This document shows positions 1 through 24,876 of a stretch of DNA of 64,000 bases, one piece after another. Made by a program: the position numbers and the translations under genes. Source of the stretch: Owenia fusiformis (taxonomy: Eukaryota; Annelida; Polychaeta; Sabellida; Oweniidae); contig CAIIXF020000346.1 in NCBI GenBank assembly GCA_903813345.2, positions 250,001 through 314,000 on the forward strand, given 5' to 3'. Position 1 is the stretch's first letter. Every line of letters starts with the position of its first letter. Under the pieces are notes generated by a model. It was not told where the DNA came from and searched no databases. It saw only the letters and a program-made list of their open reading frames with translations.

Positions 1-1989
1 AACTTTTCTATTTCGGTTTCCTCTTGATTCGAACCCAGGCTTCTTCTGTTGTTCCAATAACTCCACCATTTTCTCGAAGTTCTTGCTGCATTCCACTTGT
101 ACGCTTTTCTGGATATTCTCTATCAGTTGGGTAATCTGCTTGAACTCGCTCTCTTTTTCTTCCAACGCACTTATTCTACTGTATTTTGGCTTTTGTCCTT
201 TTCTAATCCGTTCGGACTCTAAGTAGGACTCTTCCTTCAGAGCGATTTCTATTGCCTTATCCAGAGTTGTACATTCTTTTGCGTGGATTGCTCTGCGTAT
301 GTCCTCTTCTACTATAGCTTGTTCAAAGCTGCGTCTGGCAAGGCGGTCTTGAGATGATCTGCTCATTTCAGGGTAGGCCAATGCCGTAAGCCGTCGGATG
401 TCTTGACCCAAGGTTTGAAGTGATTCTTTGGGTTTCCTCATTCGACCAACAAGTTCCGCCTCGTAGATTTCTGCTTTGCCACCAGGCCCGAACCTCTTCT
501 CCAAGGCCAGGATCAACTGCTCATAGGTGTATCCCTCTTCCAACTCTAACACAATCTGCTGAGCTGGACCTCGCAGACTTGTTGCCAGGTACTGGTTCTT
601 CTCCTCCGAAGTCCATCTATTGGCTTTACAGCAAATCTCGAAGTAAGCTCGATACTCTTGCCATGGAGTTGTACCATTAAAAGTGTCAGGCTTAATTCGG
701 CTCTTGGATTTGGGCCTGTCATCTTGGGACAACTTATCACAGAAGTTGTTGAACATCTTGAGGAAATCTGTAGAAACACCAGGTATATTGGTATCATCTT
801 TCGAAATCTTCGGTTCCGGGGAATCAAAACCCGAGAATTTATTATCTTCTTCAAATCTAGTTCTTATATCAGAATATGGTGCCGTATGATCACTGCTTCT
901 AGGTGGATGTCCATCCCTTTCTCTTTGGCTCTTAAACTCGTTAGCGTCCCAGCCTCCAGGAAGATACACTTCATCAGGTTTATTAAACAGCATAGTGGGA
1001 TCTCTGTGGTCTGTTTGGTGTTTAGTTGGCACATAGACTCTGTCTTGTCTTTGTAAAGACCATGGTCGCTTCCTTTGAGTAGGAAAGGACTCCGGAATAT
1101 CCCCATCTTCTAAATCTTGTTTTTGACTCATCGTAGGTGATTTGAACGGTCGCCTCTGAGATTTTCCTGCAGAATCTGGCCTAGGTTTCTCATCAAACTC
1201 TGAAGGACAACCAACATCTTCGTAGTTTCGTGACCTCGAAACGACTTCTTGCTGAACTGGAGGAACGGTCAAAGTAGAGTGCAACTTGTCGATGGACTCA
1301 CCAATAGTCTTCTGGAAAGATTCCATGTGATGTTGCATCTCTTGTAAGCGACGATCTTGTATTCCCACAATCTCTTGTAGTCGCCTCTCATGCTTTTGCT
1401 CACTGCCTTGTTGAATATTCTTGGTCTCCGCAAGATGTTCCACTATTTGGGACATGCTACTGGTCTGTATCTGCTGAGTTGTTGTTATGGCATTCAACTG
1501 TTTCTGTTGTGTATCCGCAATGTCACCTAACACAGACATCTTCCCTTTGAGCTGTCCCTCAATCATAGTTAGTTCTTGTCTCATCTCTTCGGCTGCTTGA
1601 ACTTTGTCTGAGGGCCGATTAATGATAGTTGATGTCAATGGGAAACGTGGTCTTGGGGGAGGATTCCTTCTATCTCGAATCATGGGATGTGCTGGAGTTC
1701 CCATATTATCTAAGTCTCCTCCTGTCCAGTAGCCTGTACTTTGTATGCCAGGAAAAATGCTCATTTCAGAATCCAGCTTCGAATCTTTAGCTCTGGCGCC
1801 TACACCAAGTTGATCCTCTGGTTGATCAGACAATGGTTCTCCATCTTGTTGCACAGGTAAAGTTTCATCTTCAGCTCCAGGATTTTCAATTTCAGCTGAC
1901 TCTGGTTTCAGGAACACTGTCTTCTCCATGTCAGACTCGTCTCCATCTCTTGGATAAGGAAGACCTGCCTCTAGTTCCATCTTGTCCAT
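1..1989 (-). CDS. Gag polyprotein of a Ty3/gypsy-type LTR retrotransposon, 5' part
   Basis: This minus-strand frame is open from an ATG at 1989-1987 through 663 codons to the window edge without a stop, so the C-terminus is outside. Residues about 140-225 are rich in Gln, Glu and Lys and look coiled-coil. Around residues 430-560 lies a retrotransposon gag (capsid-like) domain, recognisable by a KPDTFNGTTPWQEY motif followed by helical stretches, a MRKPKESLQTL segment and DRLARRSFEQA. No zinc knuckle appears before the edge; it would be expected just beyond. Gag packages element RNA into virus-like particles. A tRNA-Leu primer site and a plausible LTR lie directly upstream at the expected spacing (ATG about 43 bases from the primer site), which fixes the start. 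The intact frame suggests a young or recently active copy. Protease, RT and integrase are not visible here, so the gypsy assignment rests on gag style and the primer site. Confidence 0.85.
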   Translation of the reverse strand, partial: MDKMELEAGLPYPRDGDESDMEKTVFLKPESAEIENPGAEDETLPVQQDGEPLSDQPEDQLGVGARAKDSKLDSEMSIFPGIQSTGYWTGGDLDNMGTPAHPMIRDRRNPPPRPRFPLTSTIINRPSDKVQAAEEMRQELTMIEGQLKGKMSVLGDIADTQQKQLNAITTTQQIQTSSMSQIVEHLAETKNIQQGSEQKHERRLQEIVGIQDRRLQEMQHHMESFQKTIGESIDKLHSTLTVPPVQQEVVSRSRNYEDVGCPSEFDEKPRPDSAGKSQRRPFKSPTMSQKQDLEDGDIPESFPTQRKRPWSLQRQDRVYVPTKHQTDHRDPTMLFNKPDEVYLPGGWDANEFKSQRERDGHPPRSSDHTAPYSDIRTRFEEDNKFSGFDSPEPKISKDDTNIPGVSTDFLKMFNNFCDKLSQDDRPKSKSRIKPDTFNGTTPWQEYRAYFEICCKANRWTSEEKNQYLATSLRGPAQQIVLELEEGYTYEQLILALEKRFGPGGKAEIYEAELVGRMRKPKESLQTLGQDIRRLTALAYPEMSRSSQDRLARRSFEQAIVEEDIRRAIHAKECTTLDKAIEIALKEESYLESERIRKGQKPKYSRISALEEKESEFKQITQLIENIQKSVQVECSKNFEKMVELLEQQKKPGFESRGNRNRKV

Positions 1990-2031
1990 CTTGTAAGTTC
2001 TCTAGTTCTGGCTCGTCTTTGGAAACAATTC

Positions 2032-2050
2032 AATCCCACCGCTGCCACCA
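2032..2050 (-). other. Primer-binding site matching tRNA-Leu 3' end
   Basis: On the minus strand this 19-base site begins TGGTGGCAGCGGTGGG. That is complementary to the 3' end of metazoan tRNA-Leu with acceptor sequence CCCACCGCTGCCA plus CCA (recalled from the AAG-type isoacceptor). It sits one base inside the TTACA end of the LTR, as expected for minus-strand strong-stop priming. Confidence 0.75.
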
Positions 2051-2282
2051 GTGTAACAGTTAGGCCTTTTTGTGGATATTTATGGTAGTGTGGACTAATA
2101 GACCTCTGTATACCTTGTGGGTTACGTGACACACGTTAAATGTGTTTGCACCAAAGATTCAACAGAACATTCAATTATATTTATTACACAACAAACGATA
2201 TATTGTGGCGTCTGTAGGCCCAAAATTGTGTACATCAAATAGCAAAATGTCCTTGCAATAAACTTGAATAGAACCAATGTTC

Positions 2283-2309
2283 GTTGTTGTTGTTGTTGTT
2301 GTTGTTGTT
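2283..2309. repeat. (GTT)9 microsatellite
   Basis: Nine uninterrupted GTT units, followed by ATTATT, inside the LTR near the inferred transcription start. Confidence 0.95.
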
Positions 2310-2325
2310 ATTATTCACTGTAAGT

Positions 2326-2340
2326 CTATACATATAAACA
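2326..2340 (-). promoter_or_regulatory. TATA-like element of the LTR promoter
   Basis: The minus strand reads TTTATATGTATAG here, about 150 bases before the AATAAA at 2185-2180. It is the best promoter candidate in the LTR. Transcription would begin near 2305. Confidence 0.35.
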
Positions 2341-2363
2341 TCAATTGTGGGATTGGATTGAAG

Positions 2364-2570
2364 TCACACAAAGTTCACTGTACTCAGGCTGAAGCCAAGC
2401 GATGACTGCAACACTGGAATCTGTCTAGTTGGTACTGGAGCAGATTGATCATTAGATTCTTCGTCTGTAGTGGTAATACAAACACGAGTGCAAATAACAA
2501 ACATCAAACAAAGGAGTACAAACGATATGCTGCCCACAATCAAAGCGATGAAAAGAACATCCAGTTCCAT
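2364..2570 (-). CDS. Short reading frame with one transmembrane segment inside the LTR
   Basis: This 68-codon frame encodes a hydrophobic segment of about 25 residues (residues 4-28, rich in Leu, Val, Ile and Phe), then a basic/Cys stop-transfer region (TRVC) and a polar tail of about 35 residues ending in FV. A transmembrane segment plus cytoplasmic tail is the layout of the C-terminus of a viral-type envelope protein. The frame continues in phase across the proposed LTR start (TGT codon, then ATG), so the same bases in the 3' LTR could form the end of an upstream frame. In this 5' copy there is a stop a few codons upstream. Function is inferred and the frame could be fortuitous. Confidence 0.3.
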   Translation of the reverse strand: MELDVLFIALIVGSISFVLLCLMFVICTRVCITTTDEESNDQSAPVPTRQIPVLQSSLGFSLSTVNFV

Positions 2571-2587
2571 ACAAGGACCAGTATCTT

Positions 2588-3836
2588 GTCTTGCGCAGGT
2601 AGCCTCCTCCGGCTAAGTCTAGTGAATCGTCTTCTCCCTCAGGTAGCCTCCTCCGGTTAAGTCCAGTGGATCCTCTTCTCCCTCAGGTAGCCTCCTCTGG
2701 CTAAGTCCAATGGATAACCTTCCTAAGGAAGTCCGTTCGACAAAGTCGCTGAAATAAAGACCCAGCCTCAGTGAGTCCGTTCGACAAAGTCAACTGGAAC
2801 GTCTTCTCCCTCAGGTAGCCTCTTCAGCTAAGTCCAGTGGATCCTCTTCTCCCTCAGGTAGCCTCCTCTGGCTAAGTCAAATGGATCCTCTTCTCCCTCA
2901 GGCAGCCTCTGGCTAAGTCCAATGGATCCTCTTCTCCCTCAGGTAGCCTCTTCAGCTAAGTCCAGTGGATCCTCTTCTCCCTCAGGTAGCCTCCTCTGGG
3001 TAAGTCCAATGGATCACCTTCCTCAGGAAGTCCGTTCGACAAAGTCGCTAAAATAAAGACCCAGCCTCAGTGAGTCCGTTCGACAAAGTCAACTGGAACG
3101 TCTTCTCCCTCAGGTAGCCTCCTCTGGCTAAGTCCAATGGATCCTCTTCTCCCTCAGGTAGCCTCTGGCTAAGTCCAATGGATCCTCTTCTCCCTCAGGT
3201 AGCCTCTTCCGGCTTAGTCCAGTGGATCCTCTTCTCCCTCAGGTAGCCTCTTCCGGCTAAGTCCAATGGATCCTCTTCTCCCTCAGGTAGCCTCTGGCTA
3301 AGTCCAATGGATCCTCTTCTCCCTCAGGTAGCCTCTTCCGGCTAAGTCCAGTGGATCCTCTTCTCCCTCAGGTAGCCTCCTCCGGCTAAGTCCAATGGAT
3401 CCTCTTCTCCCTCAGGTAGCCTCTGGCTAAGTCCAATGGATCCTCTTCTCCCTCAGGTAGCCTCTTCAGCTAAGTCCAGTGGATCGTCTTCTCCCTCAGG
3501 TAGCCTCCTCTGGGTAAGTCCAATGGATCACCTTCCTCAGGAAGTCCGTTCGACAAAGTCGCTAAAATAAAGACCCAGCCTCAGTGAGTCCGTTCGACAA
3601 AGTCAACTGGAACGTGTTCTCCCTCAGGTAGCCTCTTCCGGCTTAGTCCAGTGGATCCTCTTCTCCCTCAGGTAACCTCCTCCGGCTAAGTCCAATGGAA
3701 CGTCTTCTCCCTCAGGTAGCCTCCTCCAGCTAAGTCCAATGGATCACCTTCCTCAGGAAGTCCGTTCGACAAAGTCGCTAAAATAAAGACCCAGCCTCAG
3801 TGAGTCCGTTCGACAAAGTCAACGTCTTCAGTGAGG
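2588..3836. repeat. Minisatellite with about 44-bp units and a higher-order spacer
   Basis: Roughly two dozen units built on TCTTCTCCCTCAGGTAGCCT followed by TCCGGCTAAGTCCA, with deletions in some units. A second block containing GTCCGTTCGACAAAGTC interrupts the array near 2730, 3030, 3540 and 3755, giving a higher-order structure. The unit length is not a multiple of three and no long frame crosses it. On the plus strand each unit resembles a pyrimidine-rich splice acceptor (TTCTCCCTCAG). Confidence 0.9.
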
Positions 3837-4620
3837 AAGTTTCACAATAAATTATCTAAGTCAAACTTCAAATAGAACAAAGTCGAAGAATATTTCAAAG
3901 TGTGAGTAAGAAATATTCTAAGTCCAAGTTAGTATAAACGACTAAAATGTATAAGTCCAACTCCAGGTAGATGTACCACAGAACAAAGTCAAAGAATATT
4001 TCGAAGTGCCAGTAAGAAATGTTCTAAGTCCAAGTTAGCATCCACAGCAAAATATACAAGTCCAACTTCAGGTAGATGTATCACAGAACAAAGTCAAAGA
4101 ATATTAAAAATGATTAAAATATTCTAAGTCCAAGTTATCATCCACAGAAAAATGTACAAGTCCAACTCCAGGTAGATGTACCACAGAACAAAGTCAAAGA
4201 ATATTAAAAATGATTAAAATATTCTAAGTCCAAGTTAGCATCTACAGAAAAATGTACAAGTCCAACTCCAGGTAGATGTACCACAGAACAAAGTCAAAGA
4301 ATATTAAAAATGATTAAAATATTCTAAGTCCAAGTTATCATCTACAGATAAAATGCATAAGTCCAACAAAATTGATTTTTGTCAAAGTTTAACCTCAAGT
4401 AGATTCGTCTACAGCCAGGTACATGTGAACAGAAACAAAGTCAAAGAATATTCCCAAGTGCCAGTCAGAAATGTTCTAAGTCGAAGTTATCATGTACAGA
4501 AAATGTCAAAGTCCAACAAAATCAAAATTGTCAGAAATCACAAAATATTTCGAACGGAGCTCTGTCCCAGTCAAAAGCTAAATCAAGTCTCTCTCGAGTG
4601 TCAACTTTCTCAGCTTATAT
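3837..4620. repeat. Minisatellite with 100-bp units
   Basis: Units carry CAGAACAAAGTCAAAGAATATT and TCTAAGTCCAAGTTA. The CACAGAACAAAGTC block recurs exactly at 4081, 4181 and 4281, giving a 100-bp period, with more diverged copies from about 3860 and to about 4600. Short reading frames here are by-products of the repeat. Confidence 0.9.
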
Positions 4621-6185
4621 ACTCTAGGAGGTTGCCCGGATGACGTACTCGCGCAATACAAAATATTGGCGCAAACTGATTAACCAAATGTTTAAATTAC
4701 GATTACGGGCCTACAGACGTGAAAATAACTCACAAATATGGTTGGTAATTGCGAGTTAATTATACAGATAAGAAATATGATGATAAAGTGTGGAAATACA
4801 TTCACAATAGGTGGCTAGAGCAAGTTATTTAATGGAACAGGAAATAAAATGACCGCCGAAATGGCAGACGAGATTGAATTGACATTTCAAATTCACGACC
4901 AAATATCTTGAAAACTAAACATTATTGCTACCCCTAATTTACAGAAATGATCGCTAATATTGTTATCTATCTAAATAAATCTAAATTAATAATTCAAATG
5001 GACTAACTAACCTGTATTTTTGCGATAAGTACGGAGCTTGAAGATTCGAAGTTGTGGCGTAGTGAAATTACTCTAAATGAGCACTAATTTGCGGAACGAA
5101 ATTACAAGATCGCAATAATGGACGTGAAACGAAATTACTTACTAAAATATAATTTGATCGCTAGCCACCTACTTTAACATTGTAAAAGGTCACAAATAAA
5201 TATAATTATCACCAAAGGACCAGGTAAAATAAGGGAACAAGTGAAGTTGTTGTATTTAATGGCCATAATCTTTAGACTATCCAAATGGAAAACTATAATA
5301 ATTTTTAAAAAAAAAATATTTTGTTACAGTATTTTTTGTGGTGCATAATTTATATAGTACAAATGCATACTAATTTAGAATCTAAATTACTTTCTCCAAA
5401 GAAATAAATATTGGTAATTACTCTGCATAAAGGTATGTGTCAAACCTGAGGCCCAGGGATACATTAAAAATGTTTAAAAAGTCCGCTAGTGTACTGAGTT
5501 GTTAATGCATGGTGTATGCATGTACATGTATATAATCTTTTACTATATTTAGATTTCTTACATGGATAAGAATAAGACTGATTTTTTTTATTAATGACAA
5601 TATACCCGGGCCTCAGTGTCAAACCATAGGTTTTGGGTCAATTTAAAGATGGCAGCACCAGAATCTTTTTCAAATTATAGATTGTTTACCATGCCATCTT
5701 TATTTAGAAAGTTCTTTGGACCTCAGCCTATGTGTCAAACCTTTTGGCCCATTGACATTTTATATTATGTCTCATATTCGGCTTCAGATCTATTCAAACA
5801 CTTTTTGTAGCCCAGATGTCAGTTGGCATGTCTGACCCTAACTTGTTTTCAATTATTTCTCTTATTTTGGTTTCAGTATTGGTTTTGTATTAAGTTGATT
5901 TTGTGTTCAAGTTGCAAATCAAATGCTACTCATGTCAAATTAACTTTTACAGTTATGTGTATTTGTACACAAAATTTATTTCATACTTTGTTATAATTAT
6001 GACTTATCTTTAACTTTTAATTGACATATGGGTTTGAAATCCATTAACAAAATAAACATTTGTCATAAAATTACAATGAAGCAATTTATTTACCCAAAAT
6101 GCCAATAACATTCAAACCTGTTCACTTGTAAACAATATGTTGTATACCGTACATGTATCTTTAAGGCAGGTGTGATTCATATTAC
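4621..6185. other. No gene recognised
   Basis: AT-rich DNA without convincing coding, splice or RNA signals. The only notable item is TGTTACA at 5322-5328, an inverted match to the LTR edge at 2052. The 5' exons of RCBTB1 were looked for here and not found. Confidence 0.6.
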
Positions 6186-6680
6186 CAGGGCTGTCAACTT
6201 GGGACCACCTAATATGAGTGACTTCAAAATGTTGGACACCTAAGTCCAAATCTGAACACTTTTATCCAAATTTTGAACACCTTTGGCCAACTTTTAAACA
6301 CCTTTGGCCAAAGTTTGAGCACCTTTGCCAAACTTTGAACACCTCAAATTTTTCGCGCTCGCTACGCTCGCGTTGTCGTCAACGGGGGGGGGGGGGGGGG
6401 GGTAGGTACCAAAAATTTCCAATGAACATGCGTGACACATACGGGATTCGCGTGACAAATCCGAACAAATTGCGTTCGGTTTTTTCCGGCGTTCGTATTT
6501 TTACCGTATCGTAAACATATTTCGAAAAAATTTCTACAGAGATATTTTTGCGTGACAATTACCAGGTAAAATGCGTATTTTGCGTGACATTATCTGTCAC
6601 GCAAAAAAAACTGGCGTGAATTCAAATTCTTCAGCAAATGCGTGACAAATACGCAAATTGCGGGACAGTTGACAGGCCTG
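6186..6680. mobile_element. Non-autonomous TIR element with 6-bp target duplication
   Basis: The left end CAGGGCTGTCAACT and the inverted right end CAGGCCTGTCAACT match at 13 of 14 bases. TATTAC flanks the element on both sides (6180-6185 and 6681-6686). The 495-bp body is non-coding, with GAACACCTTTGGCC and GCGTGACAAATACG repeats and an 18-base poly-G run near 6384-6401. The CAGGG ends resemble hAT elements, but those make 8-bp duplications, so the superfamily is open. Confidence 0.75.
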
Positions 6681-7940
6681 TATTACAGACAGCTCAGCTC
6701 CAGCTCTAAGCAAACTTTAAGGTCAGACTGCACTTTCTACCATTTTGATGACCTTGTGCTTTTCTCAGATCAAGGACGTCCTTGCTCAGATGAACATTAC
6801 TCATTCCAAACACAACCTAAATCTTTCAATTTTTCATAAAAGGTGCTGTATACTGTACCCAGAATTATTAATTGAGTGTTAATTTTTCTAACTATAAATA
6901 ACTTGAAAATCGAGCAGTCTTTTTTTCAATTAAACTTGCAAAAAATTCTCATCATACAGATTTGCCTATTGCAGTACCCTGAGTTTAGTTCGAAACTACT
7001 AACTTAGAAATAAAACTATCTGTCAAGCAGCTAAGTCGAATTGAATGCAAAGGGCAGTGAATTCAACATTTTTTTATTCATAGAATTTAATTTACAAATA
7101 CATAAAATACATAAACATTATACACTTTTAGTGTCTTTGCTGAAGGCATTATCAGCCACTTTAATTCAACATTGTTAAGTACATGTACTAAAATATACTA
7201 TTACCTCATACATATGCTCTTAGAACTTACCTGATTATGGTGTTTTGATGCCCTCTTGAACTCTTGACTCCTTATATTGATTGAAACCACATATGAAACC
7301 TGGACAGTGTAAACAGTAAAGGGGATTCTCCTTAGTTTCAGATAAGTGTTTCATAAACGACATTAACATAAGCAACAGGTTGCAGGCAGCTTTCACTGGC
7401 TGTTTTTACAAATATTGAAACAATTTCAATTCTTTTGAGGAACTTTGTAAGGGGGGGGGGGGCTGTAACTGCTTAAAGTTTTTAAAATTGTTTAGTCAAA
7501 GAATCGTCAATGAGTTGGTTTTCATTTATCTTTTCCCTTCAGAGGAATTCTAGTCACCAAACTTAATATCTAGGACATGTCTGATGTAATTTAATTTGTT
7601 GCAAGGGTAAATTTAATTAATTGAAAGGTCATTTTAAAGCCCTGATACATTTTTAATTCCAAATTTAAAGGTCCTAATTCATTTATCTTTGGATTTGTTT
7701 TTCTTCTAAAACAGAGGATATAACTCTCAATAATAAACATTTTCGTTTTCAAGATTATTTAAAAAAAACATTGAGTTTATGTTATGAAAAACAAGACTGT
7801 AGGTATAAGTGACATTTTATGCTTGGTGTACTACCTGGTGTCAAAGTCCTATTTCCTGAATGATGTAAAATTCTGCATATTTGTCAGGGCAAAAAGCACT
7901 TTTTAAATTTATCCAGCACAAATCCAGTTATTAAATAACA
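6681..7940. other. No gene recognised; probable RCBTB1 intron
   Basis: AT-rich sequence with a poly-G tract near 7450. It precedes the first recognisable RCBTB1 exon and most likely belongs to the upstream intron. No splice-competent coding exon was found. Confidence 0.5.
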
Positions 7941-22628
<14,688 letters not shown>

Positions 22629-22646
<18 letters not shown>

Positions 22647-23475
22647 CACTTGAGTGTACTTAAGTAATGACAGTTCCAGACTGAGACCATATAGAGTCTT
22701 TAAATATTGACAGTTCAGTTCCCAGGATGGAGCCTTTAAATACTATACTAGCAGTTATATGTACTGTGATAATGGCAGTTTTGAATTACCCAAATGCGAG
22801 TAGGCAGTTACCAGTTTCACCACCAGGTGGCTGATTCGGGTCAATTAACATGGCAGGTATATAAGAAAGTTCCCTTAAACTTGAATATTATTAATTTAAG
22901 TGGCTCAATTTTCATATAACCCTTATGTGTCTGATACTTATACTAATGAAAATATGTCCAGTAAAGCAAAATATTATCTGTCCACTCAAAGAAAAGATAT
23001 TTCATTTTTTGTGGTTTTATAGCATGGGGTCTATGGGGAATCTCCCCGAGCTAGAAGTCACATTTTCAAAGAAAATTAATTTTTCAAAGTTGATAAACAC
23101 TTTTTAAAACCACATTTCTAGATGTAATTTTACATGTAGATTTCAAATATGATATTACTTTGACTGAATTTTGAATTTTTAATGACGTAAATCAAGATTA
23201 TTTCTACTCGCATGCGGGTTATTGAGACTGCATGGAGCCTTTAAGTATTGCCAGTTTAGTTCCTAAGTCGGAGCCTTATATATATTAGCATTTGGACGTA
23301 CTTTAGTAATGGTAGTTCAGAATAGAGGCTGGAGCCTTTAATATTGCCAGTTGATTTCCCAGTCCAAACCTTTTAAACATAAGCTTCTCTTACTGTAATA
23401 ATGGCATTTGGGAAAAAGGCTGGAGCCTTTAGTACCAATAGTTGAGTTCACAGGCAGGAGCCTTTAAATATTGAC
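22629..23475 (+). repeat. 3' UTR repeats derived from the terminal codons
   Basis: The last coding block GGAGCCTTTAAATATTAG (AGAFKY and stop) is echoed downstream as GGAGCCTTTAAATA or a close variant near 22731, 23235, 23271, 23331, 23425 and 23457. These are mixed with GTTCAGTTCCCAGG-like and TACTGTGATAATGGCAGTT-like pieces. Copies are degenerate and irregularly spaced. They lie after the stop and do not affect the protein. Confidence 0.7.
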
Positions 23476-24876
23476 CTTCGAGTTCAGTGCTTTGTATGAT
23501 GATATAACAATGCACAATGTTTGTGTTGTTTCCAGACCTTTGCATGAATGCGGCAGGCAAATGCTACCCTCTAGGAAAACAGAACATGAGTGGATTAATT
23601 CATCCACAATTCACTTAAGTCATGTGCTTGATTTATTTTAACAAATGTTTAAGATTTAACTTTTCTTCAAGGGTTAACCGGGTATTCATTTCATATCCAT
23701 TTGACATTCATTCAACACTAGCCATTTGACCTGCATAAGCACCTGGTGCTTGTTATTCCCTATGATACGATCTATAGATTTTCACTTAATTATGAAATTG
23801 GTGTACTTAGTTTCACAAGAATCTAAAAATAGCTTGGGTGTATAAGAATTGATGCGTGGTTGATTATTTCATGCATTGCAATAATATGAATTACTGTGGT
23901 CTGATTGGCTTGAATTGGACACACCTTGCCTAGAAATGTGTCAATAAATATGAGCAACAACAAAACTGTTATTCATTTTGTGCATGCCATTTTCTGATTG
24001 AACTGATTGCTGAATCCGTTTGATTGCACATGAATTTCTCCACTGACTAAATTCAACTAAATTCGCTAAATTGAATAGTAATTCTGTGATTTGAAAAAGT
24101 TAAAATATTTTATCAGTTAAATGTTTTTTGCTCTATTTTAAGTAAATTACTTTAAAATCCACCACATATTTCCAATGCTCAAACTGATCTAACTTTGGAT
24201 GATGTTGTACAATTTCCGAGAACACATTCTCAATTTTTCAGTTACATTCTCAACTAACTCCCAATGTCATATTTGTTATAGGCCATTCAAATTTTAGGCT
24301 TAAAGTTGAATATACAGGGGATTTTATTCAATTTGTTTTGGTGAGATCTTAGGCCTAAGGTTTAACATTTTGAATTAAGACTTATTATACATTTTTACGG
24401 AGGCATAACCAAAGGTGTTTTTTCGGATTTTGCAATGAGAAGACCTGAGGCCTAATTAATTGGTTAGAAAATTAGATGGCATCAGTGCTTGACAGTTAAT
24501 CAAATCCGCTGAGATAGTAGAGATTTCGCTCATAAGTGAAAGCACGACTTATTTATATTTATGCACATAGCTATAAGATGGAAATTTGGATCATCGAGGA
24601 TCATAATTCGACACGTTCACTTACAAGTTAAAAAACGTGTATCTATCCCTATTTTTTGTTGCAGTCCACGTCTGCTGTACTCACGATGCCTCATATTCAA
24701 TAGCAAGAATTGCAATTGCACTCTATAATATACATACAATACCAAATACCATTATAATATGGATTAAGATAATCTGCCCTATTTATAATAAAATGTATAG
24801 TATGCTTAATCTAAAACCATTTTATGTGTACAGGAATATAGCGATCCATAAGCGCCTTACCTACAACACGCAAAAT
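23476..24876. other. RCBTB1 3' flank and intergenic DNA
   Basis: Contains candidate polyadenylation signals (AATAAA near 23943) and AT-rich DNA. The frame from 24637 to 24876 is an upstream extension of the sulfotransferase frame and reads like untranslated sequence. Confidence 0.5.

Larger units (their letters stand above)
2052..2573 (-). mobile_element. Probable 5' LTR of the gypsy-type element
   Basis: Read on the minus strand the segment starts TGTATGG and ends CTGTTACA directly beside the primer-binding site, giving TGTA...TACA termini. Inside are a TATA-like stretch (2326-2340), a (GTT)9 run (2283-2309) and an AATAAA signal (2180-2185), in the order expected for U3-R-U5. The 3' LTR lies outside the window, so the outer boundary at 2573 is inferred. 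A longer alternative ends at 5328, where TGTTACA mirrors the TGTAACA at 2052; it would be a 3.3-kb LTR containing the minisatellites and I consider it less likely. Confidence 0.55.

Noticed and set aside
546-1106. Minus-strand frames of 102 and 80 residues and plus-strand frames at 420-1056
   Set aside because: They are other phases of the continuous gag frame that runs from 1989 to the window edge.
2052-5328. A 3.3-kb LTR ending at TGTTACA
   Set aside because: A 7-base inverted match can occur by chance over this length. The 522-bp alternative has TGT...ACA ends, TATA and AATAAA in the right order. It is kept only as an alternative.
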